Positions 32,305 through 43,365 of a stretch of 62,000 bases of DNA are shown one piece after another. How positions within the stretch are numbered: the first letter of the stretch is position 1; each line of letters starts with the position of its first letter. Origin of the DNA: Adiantum capillus-veneris (Eukaryota; Streptophyta; Polypodiopsida; Polypodiales; Pteridaceae); assembly GCA_014529385.2 (NCBI GenBank), contig CM043963.1, positions 71,070,412-71,132,411 of the forward strand. Direction: 5' to 3'. The translations under genes were made by a program, and so were the position numbers. The notes under the pieces are model-generated. The model saw only the letters and a program-made list of their open reading frames with translations, had not been told where the DNA came from and made no database searches.

Positions 32305-32401
32305 GATGAATAATCTAAGCTCTTGTTTAAGTATTAATATTGCATGCGTAAAAGAGGGTGTAAGAAATTAGAAAAAGTGAAAAATGACGGGAAATTGGGA
32401 T

Positions 32402-32975
32402 CTTGACACATGGGCCCGATTGTGGAAAATATTTTTACCAATGGATATGACACTAGTCCTAAGTACTCTCAAAACTTGTCGTGCTTGTTGCTGACTATTA
32501 AAGTGCTTGAGGTGCTTGTCGTATAATAGAAAAGATCCTTTGGTAGGGCATGTGGTCAATCTTCAATCCACGTTTTGACATAAATCACCTCCTATTGACA
32601 ACATGTCGGCTATAAGTTTAGGTGATGAGATAAACTGATGGTTGCATTTCATGCAACAACAAGTTAGGAGCATGCACAATGTTAGAGCTTTTTGAAGGTC
32701 TAGAGAGGACTCAAAAATTGCAAGACAAGATGTCATGGACTTGATTGGGTAAGCTTAAAACATAGATGATGTGGTGGTTCTCTTTACCTAATTGTTTTGA
32801 TTTTCGGAGAGCATGGGTTATAAAGAGTCCCACTGTAATGCATCTTTGAGAAGGACTCTTGACACATGGGCCCAATTGTGGAAAATATTTTTACCAATGG
32901 ATATGACACTAGTCCTAAGTACTCTCAAAACTTGTTATGCTTACTGACTACTAAGGTGCTTGTTGTGCTTCCTGG
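32402..32975. repeat. ~115-bp direct repeat pair
   Basis: TTGACACATGGGCCCGATTG at 32402 recurs as TTGACACATGGGCCCAATTG at about 32862. The copies stay nearly identical for at least 80 bp (through CCAATGGATATGACACTAGT and ACTCTCAAAACTTGT) and then diverge. They are 460 bp apart in direct orientation. They could be the ends of a small non-autonomous element or a simple segmental duplication. No target duplication was identified. Confidence 0.75.
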
Positions 32976-33085
32976 CTAAGGTGCTTGAGGTGCTTCATGA
33001 CTAAGGTGCTTGAGGGGCTTAAGGTGTTCCATGACTGAGGTTCTTCATTACTAAGGTTCTTGAAGGGCTTAAGGTGTTCCAACAG
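32950..33085. repeat. Short GGTGCTT-type minisatellite
   Basis: Imperfect repeats of CTAAGGTGCTTGAGG, GCTTAAGGTGTTCC and CATGACTGAGGTTCTT. Unit boundaries drift (roughly 15-30 bp). It borders the LTR relic that follows. Confidence 0.7.
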
Positions 33086-33700
33086 TCAACAAGGATCCCT
33101 ACATATTGGGGGGTGAGCCCTACAAGTAGGAGCATGAGAGAGAACACACACACACTCACTCAAGTCAAGCCTCGTCTAAAGAGGCAACAAGGACACATGT
33201 CAAGCTCCTCTCCATGTTGCCCTCATAAGGTGCCTAAAGCCTATTGGTTGTCCTTTAAATGGGTCCAATAAGCTTTTAGCTAATTAAATTAATTGTTTAA
33301 GCATTTATCAAGCCCTCTCTCTCAAAGGGGTAAGAAGGACACTTGTCCTAATGCTAGCATTTTTGCTTGGTATGAATAAATCATGTGATTGGCTAGGCTT
33401 GTGGGGGTCCAATAAATTTCATTCTTGAGCTACAATGAGGGGTCGACGAGGGGGGACCGGTTCCTTATAACTACGGTGAGAATTCGGTCCTCAATTATTG
33501 TCAAGTTCTCTAATTCTCTCTTGTACAAAGTATTTTTCATGCCAAGTTAATGAAGTATAATGGCTATGTTGCTACCTTTAAACAAGTTCACCCTTTATTT
33601 TCATAAAGTAGTCTCATACGAATGCTCACTAAAATTCTCTTAATTCCACTATTCTCAATGTTCCTAGGCAATTTCCATTACATAAAATTTATAATAAGAG
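33086..33700 (+). repeat. Diverged LTR relic of the Gypsy-2 family, opposite orientation
   Basis: Read forward it matches the reverse complement of the Gypsy-2/3 LTR in order: CCCTACATATTGGGGGGTGA, a short CA run, GGACACATGTCAAGCTCC, CCTATTGGTTGTCC, GATTGGCTAGGCTTG, GGGGTCCAATAA, GGGGACCGG, GAATTCGGTCC, CAATTATTGTCA, ATGCTCACTA and TTTCCATTACA. It is much more diverged than the other copies. Its left end is truncated or lost near the minisatellite. No internal region follows, so it is a solo or truncated LTR. Confidence 0.8.
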
Positions 33701-34469
33701 TCTCTCTTTTTGTTGATCTTTCACTCTCTATCTTACTCTATATCATCTCTCATTGTTTTTAAACAGTCATGCTCAATTAGTGTTTTTAGAAAATCCTGCC
33801 AAGTACCAAAAAAGTGCTCGCTAGAAATTGCTTGCCCAAAAATGTCCTCATGGTTCTTTTCTCTCTTTTTGTAGTTCTTCTCAAAATGTGTTTGTGCCTA
33901 GTTGGTGTCCATGGTCATCTCTATCTAAGAAGTCTTGTGTATATTGTACTCATACGATGTCCTCCATTCAGTCAAGAGCACAATATAACTTTCCCTAATA
34001 GATCTTTTTCCCCCATCATTGGTTGCAATGACATATTTTTTCTTCTCTATTGCATTTTTTCCCTTTGACATGCATCACATCATTCTACAGCCTCTTTGAA
34101 TATCAAGTCTAGTATACGCCACCAAATTCCAATCATCATATTAGAATGTGCAATTATGTCAGCTACTATGGCTTGTTTGCTAATCTTGCATGTGTGTACT
34201 GAGATCATTCTCATTTTTCCTTGTGCATAAACATAATTTCCTATCCTTCCCCCTACTTATAGAGATGCTTGCATGTTATCAAGGCATAATTGATCACCTA
34301 TATTTCAATAGCCCTCTATCTAGATTTGTCCATTGTTTTGTAGGAATGTTCTATTGGCTAGACACACCACATTGCTTTGGAAGAGAGATAGCAATGGTAT
34401 GAAAAGTTACCTTTTGGATATGTGTTCAACTAGTTATTATCCACAATTTGGTTTCATATTTCTTTGCAA

Positions 34470-34731
34470 GAGATTACCAATGGTACTATAGTTACCTTTT
34501 GGAAGTGTGAACAATCATTCACATATCCATTAACATCTTCTTTAACTATTGGACAATACATTGTCCACTCTTTTAACACTGTGAATCTCTTTTAATACAA
34601 GAGATTACCAATGGTACTATAGTTACCTTTTGGAAGTGTGAACAATCATTCACATATCCATTAACATCTTCTTTAACTATTGGACAATACATTGTCCACT
34701 CTTTTAACACAGTGAATTTCTTTTACAGTCA
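34470..34731. repeat. 131-bp tandem duplication
   Basis: GAGATTACCAATGGTACTAT at 34470 recurs at 34601. The two copies are almost identical over the full 131 bp, so the duplication is much younger than the surrounding pol relic. Confidence 0.9.
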
Positions 34732-35095
34732 TATGAGCTTGCATAAGATAGAGTTCTTGTTCTTGAATATTCCTTCGAGACCATTTTTATACAATTGACC
34801 TATGAATCATTGATATTAAGTTTATTTCTCTATTAGTTTGATTACAATTGTTATAAAATTTTATGTATAATTGTGTAATTATTACCAGCTCCAGTTACCA
34901 TGTTGGAAATATCTCAACTTAGAAGAGATAAGAATCTAGTAGATCATCCCATCAACTCCTTTTGGTGCTTCCCTCATGTAGTTTTGATAGATGGTTTGCT
35001 CTTTGGTCCATGGTGCCCTTATTTTTTACCACCATAGTAAAGTCAAATTCCAATAGTATTTTGAACCAATTAACTATGAAACTAGTATTACATTG

Positions 35096-35226
35096 CTTAC
35101 ATAGAGAGGGCTTGATGAGGTATGAAATATGTGCCATATCTCTTTAGATAATATTACATCACTACATAGAGAGGGCTTGATGAGGTATGAAATATGTGCC
35201 ATATCTATTTAGAGAATATTCCATTC
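35096..35226. repeat. 65-bp tandem duplication
   Basis: ATAGAGAGGGCTTGATGAGG at 35101 recurs at 35166 and the match runs on through GTGCCATATCT. Period 65 bp, few differences. Confidence 0.88.
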
Positions 35227-35900
35227 CCAAACCTCCTTTTTAAATAGTGGTATAATTTGCTTCTACACTTATGAGTGTTATGACTTGCAACACTCATGGG
35301 GAAATCCATGTTGGTAGCAAGGTTGGTTGTGCCGAGATACGTCCTATAGAAAAATTTGATACATCAACCGTATGTATTTGGAAGATTTTATTCCAGGAGC
35401 CATCACTACATTGTTTTGAGTTTCGAAAATAATTTCTCACATTCATCTCTCTCTGAAAAGTTAGTGATTTAGAGCATAAAATATATTAGTCACTACAACA
35501 TACACATGGATAATTTATTTATAATATACACATTGCCCCATGAATGCTTGTGCTTCCTTGCTAGTAGCTGGTATAGGCAACTAGAAAACCATCTTAATTT
35601 TTGCTAAGTTTGCCAAGATTTCACTTTTTGAAACTATATATCCTAAAATATTTCCTTAGCAAATTGTTTGGAGATGCCGACTATAGATACCCCTTCTAGC
35701 TAATTTTTCAACAAAATCCTCATTTGTAATTCTATTCTTATTTTAAAGATTGTAAATAAAGTTTACAAATTATGATGTCAGAGAATTTTCCCAACTCACC
35801 TTGGATGTAAATTTCTGTTGCTAATGGGAATTGAGCCTAGAGATAAATTTTATGAGCTCTAAGTATAAAAGTCACCTTTTAAGAAGCTCAAGATAACTCT

Positions 35901-36879
35901 TGGACATGTGAGTAGGGAAGAGAGTAGCATTACTTTGTAATCAAAATATCTTGTGATTTGAAAATCCAACTCAATTTTTGTTGAGTGCACTGTGTTCCTC
36001 TTCTCTCGCTCTTTTATATATATTTGAGTGTATTCATTGTTGTCAATTATTTGGAGGTTTGAGACTAGTCTTTGTGAGCCTTAATTTAGTATTTTAGCAA
36101 TATTTTCAAAAAACGAAATCCAAATTGAACAAAAAAATAGCCAAGGAGACATAGCTCATCATTTTGTGAACAAATCTATGTAGTCGGATTTCTCATATCT
36201 ACAAAAAAAATGGATTTGATTCATGTACCTCTTCATAGTGGGGATATTTGACTCCATAAGACCATATAAATACTTGAGCACATCCCATATTTCACATTTG
36301 GGACAAAAAACCCTATGGAGATCAACTTATAAGCCAAACAAGTTTCCATCTCTTGATCCCAAAAAAAAAGTGAGTGCTATTTCAAGTTGAGTTCACCAAA
36401 AGTGCTTTAACTTTTGATAAACAGCTCCAAATTGAGTTAGGTTCTTTTACGATAAAAGATTGGGAGCAATAAAATTGTGGTTTCAACATATTTTTAAAAA
36501 TGATTCCCAATTCTAAACTTTTGGGGCATCCAAAATAGGTGTCCTAAGACCTGATGGCCACCAATAGCTGAATTTGTAGAGACTTGACAAGGGGCAAAAG
36601 GGAAATTTTTCACTAGACCAATGTGAGCTAGTCAAAGACTATTTTGAGAGTATTTACTGAGCCTTAAACATGTGAAATCATCCACCACCAGGGTTTTTGA
36701 CTCAACTCAAAGATATGAAACATATGCAAACCACAAGAAATCTCACAACACCTTGATTGTGGAATTCAAAGAAAACAAACTGATGTATCAATAATACCAT
36801 TCCACTCCTCAAGGTTTGGCTCATGGATATTTTATGAGTGGTTATTCATATCATTGGTAGCCATACCAATTACTGCATC
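35901..36879. other. Spacer, nothing recognised
   Basis: About 1 kb of AT-rich sequence with no open frame of note, no recognisable domain and no repeat that I could define. Confidence 0.35.
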
Positions 36880-37700
36880 CATCAATTCAAATGTGTGTGT
36901 CTAGAGCATGAGAGCAGAAATTGATGAGGACCTAGAGGAAAAATATCATCTGCTGAACAAATCTAATGTGAGATTTATCAAGACCAATGAATCCATGAGA
37001 TTTACAACAAATTATGCTACATTATGAAAAATATGAACCCCAAAGGGGCCTTGTAAGAGCAACCAGTCAAATTTTAGTCAACAATAGGATATAAAAGGGG
37101 GGCATGGATAGCCCATATCTACATATCTCAAAACTATATCATGTAATGTATTTATGGAAAGAGCTCGGCAATGCGATCCAAATGCACTACTATCCATCAA
37201 ATTTGAAGTTGAATTGCTTAAGTTATGGCCATTCAGGAAAAAAAAAAAGCAAAAATTGGCAGGATCGTGGCCGCAAGCCCATTCTCATTGGTATAGAGAG
37301 TATATTCCAAAAGCATCTTTGACCCTAAAGGACCCTTATGGGGTTCATATTTTTCCTAATGAACATGGGCCTATATAGGTTTGTGATGGGGACCACTAAA
37401 TGCCATTAGCTATTGCATAAGCAATAGAGCAAGCAATTGCAGAAGTCAAGTTCAAGTAGAGGAGCTTTAGTTGCATCTTCATCAGTATCTATGGTATCAT
37501 CATCTGGTTCAATCAATAAAAAGAAGTGTTACGAGTTTTTCAAGCATGGAAACTTATCCAAAGAATTCTATAAAAACAAATTTTGTATCTATTGTGAAAA
37601 AAAGAGACATCCAATTTCCAAGTGTCAAAGTAGAGGTAGCAACACTTAATAGTGGCAAATTGAAGAAGAAAGGATTTGGAAGGATCAAAGGAAGATGAAG
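36880..37700 (+). pseudogene. Gag-like relic with zinc knuckle
   Basis: 37437-37649 reads SSSSRGALVASSSVSMVSSS then CYEFFKHGNLSKEFYKNKFC and a knuckle CIYCEKKRHPISKC (C-x2-C-x4-H-x4-C) near 37583-37624. Upstream pieces (36915-37378) are broken frames with charged sequence such as LEEKYHLLNKSN and IPKASLTLKDPYGVHIF. The Ser-rich linker followed by two Cys clusters suggests a retroelement Gag. No pol was found downstream. Confidence 0.5.
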
Positions 37701-38264
37701 AAAAGGAGTAAGTGGCGAACAATCTCCATGTTTGCACCATGTAGAAAAATTACAATGATAATGGTTTATTGTAAAGAATATGAGTGATCCTCCGCCTTTT
37801 CCTTGAGTCTATTTTTGGGATAGCTTAATAGATTCATCCTAGGTGGTTCATTTTTTTGAGGGGAAGGATCTTTAGTCTGTGAGATACCACATGATCATGT
37901 GAGACTTCCTTTGGTACCTTGTGTGGCATAGTCTATGTGACTTCTTTCACTTATGTGGTATATCTGATGGGGCATTATAGTCTTTATGTATTTTTTTCAC
38001 TAGTCCAAAAGCCAAAGAGAGGTTTTTTGGGCATGTGCTCTTTGGCCTATGCACCAACATGTGGTGTGTATTCTCTTTAGTTTAGCCATTAATTAGCCCA
38101 TGTGGTGCCTTCCATGTGCTTTCCATGGGACTTTCATGTGAGTTTGATGAGGTGTATATGCTTCCAAATGGGTTGTTATAGCTTTCAAAAGTATTCCCTA
38201 GCTTTATGGAAAAACCCCACTTTGTAGGGGCTGATTTGAGGTGATTCTTGGAGCCATGTGCATT
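37701..38264. other. Noncoding stretch, possibly a worn LTR
   Basis: GT-rich plus strand with several near-repeats of GTGTGGCATA/CATGTGGT. No gene. Its position between the Gag relic and the tandem duplication would fit an LTR, but I found no partner copy. Confidence 0.25.
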
Positions 38265-38485
38265 TTAGTACTACACTTTTCTACTTCTACTTAAGCAACC
38301 TACTCTTGTACACACTTCTATTATGAGTTTTATTATCAATAATATAGTGCATTTCATCTTGGTTACCCTCTTGTGCATTGTACTACACTTTGCTACTTCT
38401 ACTTGAGCACCCTACTCTTGTACACACTTCTATTGTGAGTTTCATTATCATCAAGAATCTAGTGCATTTCACCTTGGATAGCTCT
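38265..38485. repeat. 112-bp tandem duplication
   Basis: TACTACACTTTTCTACTTCT and CTACTCTTGTACACACTTCT (38301) recur 112 bp later (38413), through TAGTGCATTTCATCTTGG. The copies differ at about ten positions. Confidence 0.85.
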
Positions 38486-38757
38486 TGTGTATTGCACCAT
38501 TGATTGTTCTTATAATCATTACAAATGCTTCACTAATTAAGCATCAATCAAAAAACATGTACAGATCAAGAGGGATTTTATATATTCTTGTTTGGAGCAT
38601 AAGGATGCTTTTTTGGAGGTCATGTCCCTATGGTATGGAAAATACTTTGAAAAGCCTTGATAGAGGCATTAAGACTCAACGTGAAGAGACATGATAATGT
38701 ATACGGATACTATTACTTGTGTTTCTCTAGATCATATGTGATTTTTGTTATGGATTC

Positions 38758-38767
38758 TTAACACTAG
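38758..38767. repeat. Candidate target site duplication of the hAT element, TTAACACTAG
   Basis: The same ten bases occur at 47710-47719 in the same orientation, just outside the right terminal repeat. hAT elements make 8-bp duplications, so the true duplication would be eight of these ten. The last bases may instead belong to the terminal repeat, which reads (C)ACTAGTT. Confidence 0.55.
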
Positions 38768-38798
38768 TTTGGTACCAAAACAGAACACTTAAGCGTCC
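38763..38798 (+). repeat. Left terminal inverted repeat of the hAT element
   Basis: ACTAGTT, a 14-base variable spacer, then AACACTTAAGCGTCC. The reverse complement of the right end reads AACTAGTT, a 9-base spacer, then ACACTTAAGTGTCC. The similarity of two separate blocks in the same order supports a terminal repeat, although the spacer differs by five bases. Confidence 0.6.
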
Positions 38799-40017
38799 TT
38801 TTTTTACAAATCTAAATTAAATGCTACTCTAAGTTGCATTATTCGTTATTCAGGAGACGTATAATACGCGAATAATGGGCGTATTATTCGTTTATCTAAA
38901 TTATACGGTCGTATTATACGGTGCCACATCAGCAAAAACGGCCAATCGTATAACTTCTTGATTTTTCGATCGAAATTATTTTCGAACGAAAGTATTTTCG
39001 ATCAAAAATTATAACGATTGAATATGTTAGTATATATAGCAACACGCGAAAGGCCTCATACCAGCTTTCAAAGTCAGTGTTTTCCATGTGAGTATTCTCA
39101 CCAAACGATCAAAAAATGTAATTTGTAAAAAAATAAAACAATTTGAATGCAATAAAAATTAAAATTCAATAGAATTTTAAGGTTTGTGATTCAAATATAT
39201 GAATTTGTTTTGAACAACTTAGTAAATAGTTGAAAGTTTGTATTTTGTGAAGAGTTTAATCTCTCACCTGATACAAACTGTAATTATAAGAATCACTTGT
39301 CAATGTGTTCAATTAATTGACACTTGAAAGTAACTAATAAAAAAAAAGTAAGATATTATCATTGTGTGTAGAGTGTACTCTCACATGAGATAATTAGTTT
39401 AAAAATATAATTACATAAAAAGTAATTTTATGTAATTTAAAGTTCAATTTTGATGTGTAGATATTTTCTCTCACTTCAAAATGAATATAATGAAACAAAA
39501 TTATATTTTTACGTTTTGTGTAGAGCTATTCACACTGCTATGCTCTCACTAGAGTAAAAATTTAGGAAAAACATGTCGAAAAATAATGATATTCTCTTAT
39601 CTTTATATGGACTGCAAAATCTACCGTACTGTGTGAGAGCATACATATGCTCGCATTGTAGATAGATAATCGCTTAAAAATCTATGGTAAAGTGTAAGAA
39701 CTTTTTGTTCGCACTTTACATAGATACGATAATTATCAAGTATTGTAAGTGATTATCGTTTTGACATTTAAAAATGTCACTTATAGCTCTTGTATGTATA
39801 TTAATTTATAATGATAATCATTTTAATACTTGATTTAATTGTAATTATTGATTATCGTAATGTGTTAAAGATACAAGCTTTCACTTTAGATAAATCGATG
39901 CAATTTATATGTAATCCAATGGTATTGTTTTTTATTATTGTATTTTTGTTCAATCATTGTTTTTAATTATTTTAATTTCGTTCAATCATTGTTAGTTAAA
40001 TTAATTTAATGTTTTAA
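38799..40017 (+). promoter_or_regulatory. Left subterminal region of the hAT element
   Basis: It holds a CGTATA-rich cluster (38860-38925), then at 39261, 39378, 39468 and 39543 four copies of CTCTCAC, mostly preceded within 10-25 bases by TGTGTAGAG or TGTGAAGAG. Such subterminal arrays are transposase binding sites in other hAT elements. It must also hold the transposase promoter, but no clear TATA box or start site is visible. An upstream exon is possible, because the open frame begins mid-domain. Confidence 0.5.
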
Positions 40018-42134
40018 TTGATTTTGATTATAAAAATGATCATTGACTTTGTTTTTACTAGCAAACTATTTTTGTGCATCACGGTGAAAGGACAAGAGTG
40101 GAGTTATGTGCATGAGTTGAAAGCTGGGAGAAATACATCTCGACTTAAATGTAAATCTTGTGGCCACGAGTTCAGTGGTAATGCAACCAAAATTAAAGAG
40201 CATTTGTTTAAAGTCCCTGGCAATGTTGAAAAGTGCGGAGCACCACCAAAAGATATTCATGAAAAATTTGCCATGTATTCTCGCAAAGTAAAGTTGATTC
40301 TTGCAGCTAAACATAAAGGTGACGTTTCTAAAGATATTCATGCGAATATTGAACCATCTGTATGCAATGAGGCAACAGAAGAGGTGTGTACCACTCAAGT
40401 AAATGATCAAAGTTCTCAATTGAACCCTCTTCATGGACATGCTTCTACATCAGGAGGAGTTCCTAGCACAAGCAAATCCGGCAGAGCGTCATCCAATGGA
40501 CAGACAATGCCTGAAGCATTAGGTAAACAATGGTTGCTTGAGTTGCATTTAAAATGGACACAAGTATTTGTTGCGTGTGGCATATCGTTCAATGTTATGC
40601 GCAATCCAATATTTCAAGATGCTTTGATGAGTACAGCCAAAAAAGGATTTGTGCTTCCTGACTATAACAAGATGCGAACTGAATATCTTGATAAAGTCAA
40701 AGACAGTATTGAAGCCATTCTCAAACGCACAGTCCTAGAGTTTGTTCCAGCATATGGATGCACCATAGCATTGGATGGATGGACTAACTGTCAGAAAAAA
40801 CCTTTAATCAATGTAATGCTTATTAACCCTAGAGGGGCTATGTTCGTGGAAGCAATTGACAGCTCATTTAAAGAGAAGACTATCACCTACCTAGCAGGGG
40901 TGTATGAGCATGCAATTGCAAAGGCAGGTGGACCAAAGAATGTGACTGCTATTGTTACAGATAATGTGGCCAACTACAAAGGAGCAGGAAGAGCTATTCA
41001 AGTCAAGTATCCGGAGATTTCTTGGGTACCATGTGCAGCTCACACTTTAAATTTGCTTTTAAAAGATATTGGTAAAATGGCATGTGTGAAGCAAACTTTA
41101 TTGGATGCAAATCATGTGGTGAAATTCATTAGAAAGCATCAATTTTTGTATGCTCTTTTTCGAACCAAGTCACCAAATAAAGCTCTGCAAATATTTTGCG
41201 CAACAAGGTTTGCTACGGCATACTATGTTCTTGCTGGTTTGCAAGAGTTGAAGCCTGCATTGATGGAAACCTTAGCAAACAAAAGATGGGATGGATGGCT
41301 CAGCAAGTATCCAAGTTATCAGGAAGCAGTTGGTCGATGTGCACAAATAGTAAACTCGCTAGTCTTTTGGCGTAATGTAGAAAGAATAGTAACTGTGTCT
41401 AAGCCATTTGTAGATCTTTTGAGAGCAGTTGACACAGATTCTTTTATTTTTGGTCGAGTCTACTGGTATATGTCAGAGCTATACGCAAGCTAAGAGAAAA
41501 TGTCAGTTTTGGTGCAAAGGATAAAGCTACCATGATTACAATTGTTAACAAGCGTTGGGTGCAGTTGCATACGCCATTGCATGGTGCGGCTTTTGTATTG
41601 GATCCTAAGTTTCAAATGCATCAGCAATCTGCCAACAAAGAAGTTATGTTCGACTTCAAAACAGTGTGCTCCCAACTCTTAGGGCACGAAGATGGAAAAA
41701 TAGCTTTTCATCAGCGAGTAGATTATGCCAACAGAACTGGTATGTTTCAGGATCCGTGGCATAAAGATGCCATTGGCAAAACAAGTGCACCTTTATGGTG
41801 GAAGGAGTATGGTGGAGAGAAAGTGGAGTTGCAACACATTGCAGTTAGAGTTTTATCAGTAGTTGCATCAAGTGGAAGTTGTGAACGAAATTGGTTAGCA
41901 TTCGACTTTGTGCACACGAAAAAGCGAAACAGACTTCATACTAAATGGGCTGCTGATTTGGTGTATGTTTTTTGCAATACGAGACTTATTTATAAGCCTC
42001 AAAACATTGCAACTAGAGCCGCTCAAAAGCAATATGGAGTCTTCCAAACGCATGAAGCTATTTCTGCAGAAGTTGATGATGAAGATGATATGGAATGGGA
42101 GATAATTTCAGATGCTCAAATATGGACGAAGTAG
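40018..42134 (+). pseudogene. hAT-type transposase, one frameshift from intact
   Basis: The first frame (40018-41493) has a BED-type zinc finger at residues 26-73 (W28, C45-x2-C48, H62, C73). A DUF659-like catalytic part follows with ALDGWTN, VTDNVANYKGAGR and WVPCAAHTLNLLLKDIG. The frame shifts by one base near 41485-41493. The second frame (41532-42134) continues with NKRWVQLHTPLHGAAFVLDP and the hAT C-terminal dimerisation domain (VRVLSVVASSGSCERNWLAF, KKRNRLHTKWAADLVYVFCN). Residues 1-24 of the first frame do not look like the family N-terminus, so the true start is probably in a separate upstream exon. It would cut and paste the element. Confidence 0.88.
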
Positions 42135-42568
42135 ATGATATGGTTGCAGTTTTTGAAGATGGAGATGATTTGTGAGAGTACCATTGTAATACTTAACAAG
42201 TTTTTGCATATGATGAAAGAAAGTGGTATCTCGTTGTCGTTCACATCAAAACCTCTCTTTCTCTCTCTCATACGCACATATTTACTCACACACAAATATA
42301 AATTGCCGATAATATCTTGTCGAATAACAATTACATAAAGTCGATGTAGGTTTGAAATTACAACAAGGTTCTGGGAAATTACTCAATCGAAAAGAGTTTG
42401 ATATAATTTTGAGATTACAAAAAGCTTGTGAGTGACTTATGAGTTTGATAGATTTGCTATAAGCTGGTCTATGGTAAAATCTGTAATTCCTAGCTCAGGG
42501 GATGGTTGAGCACCATCTTTATGTGAAGTGGTAGTATCATCTGTCAAAGGTCCATACAATGATTCATA
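42135..42568. other. Convergent 3' spacer between transposase and cargo frame
   Basis: About 430 bp separates the stop of the transposase from the stop of the minus-strand frame. A CT-rich patch lies at 42250-42275. No gene. Both transcripts probably end here. Confidence 0.4.
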
Positions 42569-43198
42569 TCATTGAAGCTTTGCTTGTACATCACTTAACT
42601 CTATTTCAAGATCAAGAATACGGCCATGAAGCATGTCCGGTGTTTCTCCTTGGCTGGCAAGGTCTTGTCCTTGGCTGGCTAATTCAGTCAGTGTTTCTGA
42701 CTCTTCAGGAAGTAAAACAATAGGACGCTTGCGAGGAGGCATTGGATTATTTGCATTGCGTGCTGCCACCTTTTCTGCAATGCGTCCACGTCCAACGCCA
42801 GCGGTGCCTGGATGATCTGACCAATCCACTCTCTTCAGCAAAACATATCGAACATAGCATTGTTGGATAAAGTAAATTGCTACTTGGTTGTTGTTTGGTA
42901 GGCATCTCTCTTGTCGTATAAACCTTTACAGCAATACACGTGCCAGTCCTTTATGTTGCAAATCAGAGAGCTTTAACGGAGCTATATCTTTTGCATTGCC
43001 ACTTATTTGAAATAGTTGATGGCGTACAAAGTGATTAGGGCAAAGCTTTTTGCACTCTTTAAGGGTTAGTGGTTAGCCCTGCAACTCAGATTCATCTTCT
43101 TCAATGTTCGCAATAGTAGAAAGATCTGCTTGTCCACATCTAACTTGTTCTTCTTAAAAAATTGCCTGAGCTTCAGCGTGGTTGAGTTCTTCTTCCAT
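42569..43198 (-). pseudogene. Unknown cargo reading frame with three in-frame stops
   Basis: The ATG at 43198 opens a 209-codon frame that keeps one phase to 42569 but has stops at 43154-43156, 43073-43075 and 42926-42928. Readable parts: MEEELNHAEAQAIF; CPNHFVRHQLFQISGNAKDI; NNNQVAIYFIQQCYVRYVLL; WSDHPGTAGVGRGRIAEKV; a basic PPRKRP; and an acidic, helical C-terminus (EELASQ-like repeats, DLEIELSDVQAKL). The conserved phase across three stops, with no frameshift, indicates a recently decayed protein-coding gene. No family recognised. The C-terminal helix could be a coiled coil. It lies 168 bp downstream of the kinase stop on the same strand. Confidence 0.6.
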
Positions 43199-43365
43199 AT
43201 CTGCATATTAGGTGAACATGTCATTACTTTTAAATACCCATTCAATTAATTTGACATTGGACAGTATATCAAATGACAAACATAGATATTTTGTTCAATT
43301 AAACATACAATTAAATCGGACACCAAAAGTAAAACAATGATGAAATCATGAGACTTGTGTTTTCA

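Larger units (their letters stand above)
33701..35900 (-). pseudogene. Heavily decayed Gypsy-1-like pol relic
   Basis: Minus-strand fragments parallel Gypsy-1 in the same order. 33880-34150 is the integrase zinc region: the plus strand shows CCCATCATTGG, CATCACATCATTCTACA and GCCACCAAATTCC, as at 3480-3600. 34952-35137 is the RNase H/integrase junction (LEFDFTMVVKNKG, DQRANHLSKL). 35500-35800 is the end of RT. Only the junction keeps an open frame of some length. It marks an older insertion of a Gypsy-1 relative. Confidence 0.65.

Noticed and set aside
38758-38761. TTAA target of a piggyBac-like element
   Set aside because: TTAA occurs at both borders, but no piggyBac transposase is present and the shared flank is longer (10 bp).
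38762-38769. CACTA-type element (left end reads CACTAGTT)
   Set aside because: The encoded transposase is clearly hAT, not En/Spm, and the right end does not give the matching TAGTG terminus in a 3-bp duplication context.
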